Shown here one piece after another: positions 57,101 through 64,000 of a DNA stretch of 64,000 nucleotides (position 1 is its first letter; each line of letters begins with the position of its first letter). Position numbers and translations under genes: made by a program. Location of the stretch: NCBI GenBank assembly GCA_025526995.1, contig JAHLKG010000034.1, forward strand, positions 153,436 to 217,435, read 5' to 3'. Source of the stretch: Powellomyces hirtus. Lineage: Eukaryota; Chytridiomycota; Chytridiomycetes; Spizellomycetales; Powellomycetaceae. The notes under the pieces are model-generated. The model worked only from the letters and a program-made list of their open reading frames with translations, was not told the origin of the DNA and did not search any database.

Positions 57101-58096
57101 AACAACTCAAAACGCAAGGAGCCGGCGGCGAAGCTGCGATGTGGGCCCACGACCGTGCCACAGGGCGAATTTCCCCCCGACTGTTTCTTGTTTTCGGCTA
57201 AGGAACATGGGTCCGCTCTTTTCTTGGAAGACCTGAGCCTTTCTTTGGCAAAGGAGTCCTCAGCCATGGCCAATTGCTTGCAGAGCACTGAAGGCGCCTC
57301 CGTGACGGCTACCGGCTGCGTCTTTCACTCGCATAACTCCCCCGCTGTTGGCCTCTGGTGATCCATGTCGCGATGCAGCCTTCAGAGATGCACTTTCAAA
57401 CGCCACACGTCCGCTGCCGTGCTCGTCGGCGGAGACACCACGAGCCTCGTCATGGAGAAATGCACAGTCAAGGAGAGCGTCAAGGCTGCGGTCGAGGTCA
57501 TGGGCAGGGACTGCACCGCCCGGCTTACCGACTGCAGTTTCACTCGCTGCCAAAGCCAGGCCGTCGTGGGCTACAGCTGCGCGAACCGTTTGGAGATGGT
57601 GAGATGCGAGGTCACAAGCTCGGGCAAGTTCGGGACACACTCGTGCCTCCTCCTCGCCAACCAGGCGACGATGCTTCGTGACTGCAAGTTTGACCGCAAC
57701 CGCTCGGACGTAGTCGTCATGCAGGGATCTGCCGAGTCGGACCACTCGGCGTTCCTATCAATGGACGGGTGCATGCTCACAAAAAACAGCGGGTCCGGGG
57801 TGATCTTTGGGATGAGTCCCTGTCACGGCATCCTGTCACGAAACATCATTTCCGACAGCGCGGCTTCCGGGATCAATTTCTTGGCTGTTGCGGTCGGGAA
57901 GAAGGTCACACTTCGCGACAACCGGATAGAAAGGAACGGGCTGGGTCGTGGTTCCGACGTGGCTGCTTTGAAAGGGGTGGAAGGGAGAGTCGTCATGGCG
58001 GGGACGAACAATGTGCCGGAGAAACCAACGATTCTCGAACTTAGTGGCGATTTGCTGAGGTACTACGAATCGTTCACCTCGGTCGAGATGTCGTAG
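54120..58096 (+). CDS. OAS/CD-NTase-like nucleotidyltransferase + TPR + beta-helix, broken by one TGA
   Basis: Exons 54120-55049 and 55130-58096 (intron GTTCGT..CACCAG). After a basic low-complexity N-terminus comes a nucleotidyltransferase core: GSFRKGTYWRQSDLDIIVH (~165-183), the GSxxxGTxxxxSDxD pattern of OAS/cGAS/CD-NTase and related enzymes, with the third carboxylate in SEFDCDVVFF (~225). Then RMLKYFAAHAQKRKVSGYLLE and VDKSSPLGDHPWGK, resembling the OAS C-lobe. Residues ~430-880 are helical repeats ending in Sti1-like TPRs (YKKGLYALAVTGYTKLLELD, LSNRSSAYLKL). From ~900 a right-handed beta-helix begins. At 57359-57361 a TGA interrupts the frame after 1053 aa. The same frame then continues 244 codons of beta-helix (CTVKESVKAAVEVMGRD, RNIISDSAASGI) to a stop at 58096. 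Pseudogene, allele, read-through or assembly error are all possible. Could also be a TUTase-like enzyme. Confidence 0.8.
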
Positions 58097-58107
58097 CGTG
58101 GGGAGAC

Positions 58108-58522
58108 ATATAAAAGGGAAAGAGATTTGGCCTCGACGACCATGATTCAATTCATCGTTAATGGCAAGGCCTCCCCAGATCTGGTCGTTTTGGACCCTGT
58201 GTACGTGGTGGACCGTGTGCCGGTCTCGTTGCACATCCATCATGATGAAAATAAAACGGAAGCGAGTCGCAGGACTTCCTGGACAGGTCCCGCGCGATAG
58301 GCCTATTTGCTCTGGAGGCGAAGGTAATTTCAGGTGCTCGCGGCCGGTGAATCACATGCACCACCGCTGACAACGGCGGCAGGAGCAACTGGTCGAGGAT
58401 TTGACATGCGCATCCGACGACTCAATGGGAATAAAGCCTCCGACGTTACCAATCTTTGTTGGACGTGTTTTGATCGAGTCCATACGGACTCCACGCAGTT
58501 GCTGCCCATCATACGAGCTTAA
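58108..58522 (+). CDS. Tentative small gene with TATA box
   Basis: A TATAAAAG box at about 58110 precedes an ATG at 58142. The frame (MIQFIVNGKASPDLVVLDP..., VYVVDRVPVSLHIHHDEN) looks like a beta-strand domain and reaches a possible donor at 58287. A second protein-like segment (FDMRIRRLNGNKASDVTNLC, CFDRVHTDSTQLLPIIRA) ends at 58522. With the obvious splice sites the two do not share a frame, so the model is unfinished. Family unknown. Confidence 0.35.
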
Positions 58523-59038
58523 GCACTGAGTATTGGTCAGAGCACACGCAGACACAGTACCAGAATTCAAAATGTCAAAGGCTGTGGCCAACCCGGTCGG
58601 GTTCAACACGCAAGAGGAAAGTGTTTTACATCATAACCCATACTCATACAGTTCGCTATGTGTTGACAACTTTGGAACCAGGAAGTTATTTCAAGTGGGA
58701 CACAAACCGTATTAAATGCGAGTAGATTGTCATTAATAAGATTGTCATCATAACTCTTTGGATTGTAATTCAAACTAGAAAAGGCTTCGCAGCGTCGGAG
58801 AGGACCAAAAACACATAGAAAACATACCAAGCGCCAGCTGTTTGGGTGTGTGTGGGGTATGGCAATTACATGGAATGGGGAGTGCGGGGGTTCTCACTGG
58901 TGAGTGCCCCTATTTTTAGAAATGCGTTTTGGAAAATCGAAATGGGCGCCTTTCCTTTGCAAACCCAAACAGCTTTACTGAACCGTCCATCGCCACCCCG
59001 CCGGTAATTCCCTAGCCAACACCCACAAACCAACCAAC
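58523..59038. other. Intergenic, nothing recognised
   Basis: AT-rich in its middle; no gene, RNA or repeat recognised. Confidence 0.5.
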
Positions 59039-59688
59039 ATGCCCCGTCCATTCATGCCCCTGTCGCCCTTCTCGGCGACGACCTGGCGGGTCGCATGGGG
59101 CGTGTCAGCCGGCCTGCCTGCCTTCCCCCTGTTCGTCGACCGTTTCTTCAATGCCCTCTTCCTGACCCTCAACACCCTCATCGTTTGCGCTTGCGCGCTG
59201 GGCCGTGCGGCCTCCACGGCCCGCCGCCGACCATGGGCAAGCGTCGGACTCTCGCCCAGCGGTTCGCCGTGGCTCTGTTCCGCCTGCTTGCTGCCATCCA
59301 CGCCGTCTACTATCTGGCTGAAATCGCCCACACCAAGCTCGTCGAGTACGAGCCCGTGCTGGCCGTCCACCACGTCGTTGCCCTCGTCATCTTTCTCGTC
59401 ATGGCCATCCGCACCGAGTACATTATGGTTCTCAGCATTGTGCCTTATTGGCTGCACGCTCTCTACCACGTGGCCGGCAGCTGGGAGAGCGAGTTTGCGC
59501 GCCGCGTCCTGCCCGTGTACTGCCTGTCGTTGGCGACGGGTGGCCTGTGGGCCACGTCCATGTGGCTGAAAGGTGTCGGCACAATTATCCTGCCCCTGTG
59601 CTGCTTCCTCGAGGTTGCCGTGAACTATCACATGCAGTGCAACGGCCTTTGGCTCGCCGAGTGTCTGGCCGGATTGGCGGAAGTCTGA
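59039..59688 (+). CDS. Small multi-helix membrane protein, apparent frameshift
   Basis: Two overlapping frames each look real. Frame A from ATG 59039 gives an N-terminus with a hydrophobic helix (FVDRFFNALFLTLNTLIVCA) and degrades after ~59215. Frame B, from ATG 59233, gives 151 aa with four or so helices: AVALFRLLAAIHAVYYLAEI, HHVVALVIFLVMAI, YIMVLSIVPYWLHALYHVAG and GTIILPLCCFLEVAV, ending at 59688. Either the true start is 59233 in a good context (GACCATGG), or one indel near 59215-59235 splits a five-helix protein. Family not recognised. Confidence 0.6.
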
Positions 59689-60272
59689 TTTCGGGAAAAC
59701 AACGGCACCAGTAGCTTTTCTAGTTTGATAACCCTATTATATTAGATCGATGACTCTATAAGCTTAGTGGCGGTCTGCAGAGTTTGTTGATGAACATTTG
59801 TGTCGGGCCTTGTCGCCCGCCTGCAAGGAGCTTCTTGCCGCAGCGTTCAGCGTTGACGTCTTTCAACAAGGCGCCCGCGTCGGAGGCATCTGGGCGTACT
59901 CTGACAATCCCGTCCCTCCTTCCGTCATGCGGCAAACCGTGTTAAATCTAAGCAGAGCTCAGGTGCGAATGCTGTGTCTTTTGAGCCGCGGTGCAAGACC
60001 AGCCATCACCAGCCGCGTAAGAGTTAGGCATGTTAAGACTTTTAAACACGTCCTCGTGGTCTCTCACAAACTCCAGTTTGCCTGGCTACTTGTCCAAAAA
60101 GAAAGCACGACGCCCCCCGGTCGGCAGCTGCCCTCGCAAGGACTGTGCTCATTCTCATAATTCTGCTCAATCTTTCGAACTCTATATTGATTCTAGTCAT
60201 CTAATCTAAAAACGGATCTTTGATGCTTCATCTTTGAACTCTGCTCGCCGTATCCTGCGGCGTTGCATGTGT
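59689..60272. other. Intergenic, nothing recognised
   Basis: A 120-codon plus frame (59798-60160) lacks any domain; no other signal. Confidence 0.45.
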
Positions 60273-61374
60273 CTAGGCCCAGTTGCCGCATCCTTTCTTC
60301 TGATTGGCAGGAGCGCATTTGTTCTTGATCTTCTCTCCGGGGAACGCGTTGCTGCAACAGCCTGCATGGTTTTAAACGGCACTGTTAGTGGGCTATATGC
60401 GCAGGTCATAAGCATCGTCACGCTTACCAGATTTGCACTCATTGTTCTTGCCGCAGGCTGCCCACTCTCCTTTGCTGCCACCGCCGTTGCCGCCGCCGTT
60501 GCCACCGCCGTTGCCACCGGCTCCGCACTGTTTCTTTTGGTTGGAGGGGGCGCACTTGTTCTTGATGTTAGGTCCGGCAAAGGCACTGCTGCCGCAACCT
60601 GAGACAAGACGGGTTTGTGTTAGGAATCAAGCAAGGTGCTCTGTTTTTGTTGGTTGAGCTTGACGCGACTCACCAGAGTTGCATTCGCTGTCGCCCCCGC
60701 AGGCCTGGTACTCTCCCTTTTTGCCGCCACCGTTGCCGCCACCGTTGCCGCCAGCGCTGCCTTCCTTGAAACCGCAGTAGACCTGGTTGCCGTTCTGGTG
60801 ACAGTAGGTGCCTTCGCCGCAAGGCCTGATGTGGTCTTTCCAATTGCCTGGAAGAAGGAGTCACTCGATTAGTTACCAGTGCCAACGCGGAAGCAAACAC
60901 TGGGCCCCATGCGCTTACCGTTTGACTTGGTGGCGAACCAGTCGCCACCCAGGCAGCGCATGTCTCCGTCCCTGCCGCCGTCGTTCACAGCTTTGCCGAG
61001 CGCGCCGAGCGCCTCGGGGCCCACGCAGCGGTTGCCGTAGCCAGGCAGGTAAACGCATGAGTCGCCGGTAGCGCGGGTTGTGAGGGTCTTGGCGCGCGCA
61101 AAAGCGGAACCAAGATGGGGGATCTCGGTATCGTTCTTCGAAGGGGCGAAGCCTGAGATCGTCCCGCAGCCGCTTCCGACGATTTCGCCGCAGACGACGC
61201 CGCCAGTAAGGCAGTTTGGAATCATCCAAGGCACCGCCACAAAGAACGTACTGCAGTAGCCGCCAGCGATGGTGCCCCCAACCCGCGGCACGCGGTCCGT
61301 TTGGTGCCCCCATCGGCAGAGACGCCGCCAAGGACGGCAAGAGCGGCGGAAACGGCGATGAGCTTGGAAACCAT
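60273..61374 (-). CDS. Secreted Cys-rich protein with duplicated module and Gly linkers
   Basis: Exons 61374-60919, 60847-60674, 60598-60428 and 60361-60273. The N-terminus MVSKLIAVSAALAVLGGVSA is a signal peptide. The mature part includes GGTIAGGYCSTFFVAVPW, CLTGGVVCGEIVGSGCG, GDSCVYLPGYGNRC and CGEGTYCHQNGNQVYCG. Two copies of a ~40-residue module follow Gly-Asn-rich linkers (GGNGGGNGGG): CGGDSECNSGCGSSAFAGP and CGKNNECKSGCCSNAFPGE, both continuing IKNKCAP.NQKK.CG. The signal peptide frame and the mature frame differ by one base near 61265-61300 (a G5 run), so exon 1 carries an apparent frameshift. No family recognised; likely cell-wall or matrix protein, perhaps carbohydrate-binding. Confidence 0.72.
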
Positions 61375-61459
61375 GACTGAGGAGGGGATTGTCGAGGGGA
61401 TTGTTGACTGCTAAGGGAGTGGTGATGAGAAAGCTTGAGGGCGGCGACCCCAGCCCCGC

Positions 61460-61466
61460 TTTTATA
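61460..61466 (-). promoter_or_regulatory. TATA box of the Cys-rich protein gene
   Basis: Reads TATAAAA on the minus strand, about 86 bp upstream of the ATG at 61374, in a GC-rich surrounding. Confidence 0.5.
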
Positions 61467-61934
61467 TCCCTGGCTTTCGGACCCTCCCCTTCCCCCCTTC
61501 CCCCCCTTCTCCCCGCACTTTCCCCTCGGGACCTCTCATCCTCCTTGCGGGACGGGCTTCAGTTTACTCGGCGGCATCCAAAGCAGTGAAAACCATCGCT
61601 TTTGCCCGCAATTTCACCGTAAGGAATGCCGAGCGCCATGCCAGGTTTGCCTGTATTGCTGTCTTTCGCAACAAGAGCCACGCAAACTTCTCGTTTGGGA
61701 CGGATGAAAAAGACAAGCGCTTGCCAAATTAGTCGTATGTGTTGTTGGGGGGTAGGGGACGGTGAAAGAGTGGGGTTCAACTGTTGGACCCATGGGTGCT
61801 GGTCGTAGCTTTTTCGACAGGTCACGGCCTCCGCGGCGCCCTCCGCGGTGGCACAGTCCACAATTGTCAAATAGTCAAAACTCAAAAATGCAAAAACCTT
61901 ATAAAATTTGTAAAGTGCCGCCAGTTCCTCTCAA
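61467..61934. other. Intergenic, nothing recognised
   Basis: C-rich spacer (blocks of CCCCTTCCCC) and short frames only. Confidence 0.5.
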
Positions 61935-62592
61935 GAACTCAGCCCCCTTTTTGCTCTCGTTTTGCACTCAGGAGGCAGGTAATTACAGTAGTAGTGAGGA
62001 ATAGCCAATACAAGCAAGGGTAAGAACTCAGCCCCCTTTTTGCTCTCGTTTTGCACTCAGGAGTCAGGTTTACTCGTCCGCGGAGGTAATTAGTAGTGAG
62101 TAATAGCCACTAACTCAACTCCTGCTGCTCGTCCCGGTAAAGGCAGAGACAAGCAAGGGTGAGAACTCAGCCCACTTTTGCTCTCGTTTTGCACTCAGGA
62201 GTCAGGTTTACTGTATACTCTCGTCCTCGTCCTCGGAGGTAATTAGTAGTGAGTAATAGCCACTAACTCAACTCCTGCTGCTCGTCCCGGCAAAGCAAGG
62301 GTGAGAACTCAGCCCCCTTTTTGCTCTCGTTTTGCACTCAGGAGTCAGGTTTATTGTACACTTTCGTCCGGGGAGGGAATTAGTAGTGAGTAATAGCCAC
62401 TAACTCAACTCCTGCTGCTCGTCCTCGTAAAGGCAGAGACAAGCAAGGATAAGAACTCAGCCCCCTTTTTGCTCTCGTTTTGCACTCAGGAGTCAGGTTT
62501 ACACTCTCGTCCGCGGAGGCAATTAGTAGTGAGTAATAGCCACTAACTCAACTCGCTGCTGCTCGTCCCTGTAAAGGCAGAGACAAGCAAGA
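61935..62592 (+). repeat. Minisatellite, five ~100-150-bp units
   Basis: Units begin GAACTCAGCCC..CTTTTTGCTCTCG at 61935, 62034, 62163, 62304 and 62453. Each continues through TTGCACTCAGGAGTCAGGT, GGTAATTAGTAGTGAG, TAATAGCCACTAACTCAACT and CAAGCAAGG. Length differences come from internal deletions (first unit ~99 bp, later 129-149). The array ends about 80 bp before the next start codon and so forms that gene's promoter region. Confidence 0.9.
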
Positions 62593-62670
62593 GTGGGCAG
62601 CTCGGCACCACTAGTCCGCTGCTCGTCAGTCCCTCTCAGAAATTGCTTTCTCCCACTCGACACCTCAACG

Positions 62671-63279
62671 ATGTCGCGATTCGACGCCCTGCCACCGTGG
62701 GTGAAGCGCACCGCGCTTTCCACGAATCTCTTGCTAACGATCGTGCCGGCCGTGGTGGTCTTCTCTTTGGAGGACGGGATGGGCGTAACGCCCGTCGGTC
62801 TGCCAACTGTGAGCGCTGTGCTCACCCTCGCAACCTGGCCCGTTTACATTTGGGATTTGCTGAAGGTATGCTGCGCCCTCGGCGCTGCCTCTTGTTGTTG
62901 TGAGGTTAGCTTGGCCAGCCCCGTTGAATGTTTGGTTTTTCTTTGTGTGTTTTGTTTCCAGAGACACGAGCTGCGCTATCGCCTGGCCGCGTACGCCGTG
63001 GTCATCCTTGCATCGGCCGTAGCGTTTGTGGCGTGGCAGCTGGACGCCGAAGCGCGGGGGCGGGCGAAGTGGTCCATGGTGTGGGTGGCGCTCGTTGCGT
63101 GCCAGGTGAGAAAAATCCAGCCATGCATGCATGCGAGCGTGTGTTTTTGTTTGTGTGTGTTTCTTTGACAGCGTGTGTTTTTCGCCTAGATGTTTCCTGC
63201 GGTGTTTGTGACTGTGTACGGACGGCACCTCTGGTTCTTGTTGCCGGATATGCTGGATGAGGAAGCGCAGAAGCATTAG
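62671..63279 (+). CDS. Small four-helix membrane protein
   Basis: Exons 62671-62865, 62962-63105 and 63190-63279 give 142 aa. Helices: LSTNLLLTIVPAVVVFSL, VSAVLTLATWPVYIWDLL, LAAYAVVILASAVAFVAW and WSMVWVALVACQMFPAVFV; the tail is DMLDEEAQKH. Charged RHELRYR sits between helices 2 and 3. All introns are phase 0. No family recognised. It resembles the 59-kb membrane protein in size and style, not clearly in sequence. Confidence 0.7.
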
Positions 63280-64000
63280 CAGTTGTAGTAGTAGTCTGAT
63301 GATAACGTCTACTCTAGTGCAACGTAATCATAGTCTCAGTAATTGGCCGGCAAGCACATTGCAACATCGTTGCGACCATTACTCGAACAGAACCTAACTA
63401 GAAACCAGCGGGCAAGTGCAAGGAGATGCGCTACGGCGGGGCGACTAAGGGCTGATGCCTACTTGGCCTTTTTATAGCCGCTGGACGCCGAGCAATTGCG
63501 ATTCTCCGCTGGGTCAGCCATGATGCGCAAAGGTTCTGAGAATGCCCCGTTCACACTCGGGATGACGCAAAGCGGGATCCCGTTGACTGAGCGCCACGGT
63601 ATGTGTACGGTCTAGCTCTCATATAAGCGTTGGATCGATTGGGTGTGGAAACCGGGAGAGCGGTGTGATTGCGCACTGACACTTGAATTCCAAGAACCAG
63701 ATCACAGGAGACATGGCCAAACGCCTGGCTACTCGGCCGACGCCTGACGTCTTGGTCTCGTATGCCAATACATTAAAGAAAACGACAAAATCGCTCGCCG
63801 CAAGTACCAGTTGAGGGATACCACGTTCTGCAATGCCTGGTATCTTGTCTGGTGACTTCGGGACACGAAACGGTCAAAAACGTCACCTGGTATTATCTAA
63901 GCACTTTCTGTCGTCAAGAGATGACAGTCAGAAAATAAAACTTTTTTCTAAGACCTTGAATTTAAAGTACCAGGTTACCAGCAGCTCTACGGCACTCGGT
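63280..64000. other. Right edge, nothing recognised
   Basis: No gene, RNA or repeat found before the window ends. Confidence 0.5.

Noticed and set aside
57359..57361. Genetic code change (TGA read as Trp)
   Set aside because: Neighbouring genes end normally at TGA, so a genome-wide reassignment is unlikely.
57260..57745. 161-codon frame antisense to the beta-helix
   Set aside because: Shadow of the plus-strand frame, which continues across the TGA.

Overview
The window looks like nuclear DNA of an early-diverging, probably zoosporic (chytrid-like) fungus. Genes are compact and multi-exon with short GT..AG introns. The gene set is fungal: PDR-type ABC transporter, Nro1/Ett1, Atg101, CreB/Ubp9-like deubiquitinase, GH15 glucoamylase. 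A clear MYCBP (AMY-1) orthologue is also present, a protein mostly kept in lineages with flagella. The organism assignment is inference; no rRNA or other marker is present.

Left part (1-32 kb) is gene-dense housekeeping DNA. In order it holds: a tRNA-Cys with broken copies around it; an NTH1-type DNA glycosylase (-) divergent from ATG101 (+); the ESCRT-III protein CHMP1/Did2; a mitochondrial carrier; tRNA-Val; an Nro1/Ett1 protein; an N-terminally anchored hexokinase; MYCBP; a USP12/46-like deubiquitinase (-) whose catalytic Cys lies on a 14-nt micro-exon; a WD40 protein; the GPI transamidase catalytic subunit GPI8 (-) divergent from an SH3+EH adaptor; a mitochondrial hemerythrin-domain protein; a secreted glucoamylase; and cystathionine beta-lyase.

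Middle part (32-40 kb) is repeat-rich: poly-C runs of 18-30 nt, an inverted-repeat element near 35.0-35.4 kb, tandem repeats at 34.97, 35.48 and 36.2-36.7 kb, and one orphan ORF. It ends with a CaMK1-type kinase (-) whose upstream region carries four perfect GGGAATTCCC palindromes. From 41 to 49 kb come a PDR transporter, an orphan 7-TM protein and a secreted PLC-like phosphodiesterase.

Right part (50-64 kb) is accessory-looking. It has a ricin-B lectin gene carrying in-frame stops, two foldback/MITE-like elements, and immediately after them the most unusual locus: an OAS/CD-NTase-like nucleotidyltransferase fused to TPRs and a right-handed beta-helix, interrupted by one in-frame TGA. Then follow small membrane proteins (one with an apparent frameshift), a secreted Cys-rich protein with Gly-rich linkers (also apparently frameshifted at its signal peptide) and a ~140-bp satellite array. 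The concentration of broken frames and repeats suggests a fast-evolving region.
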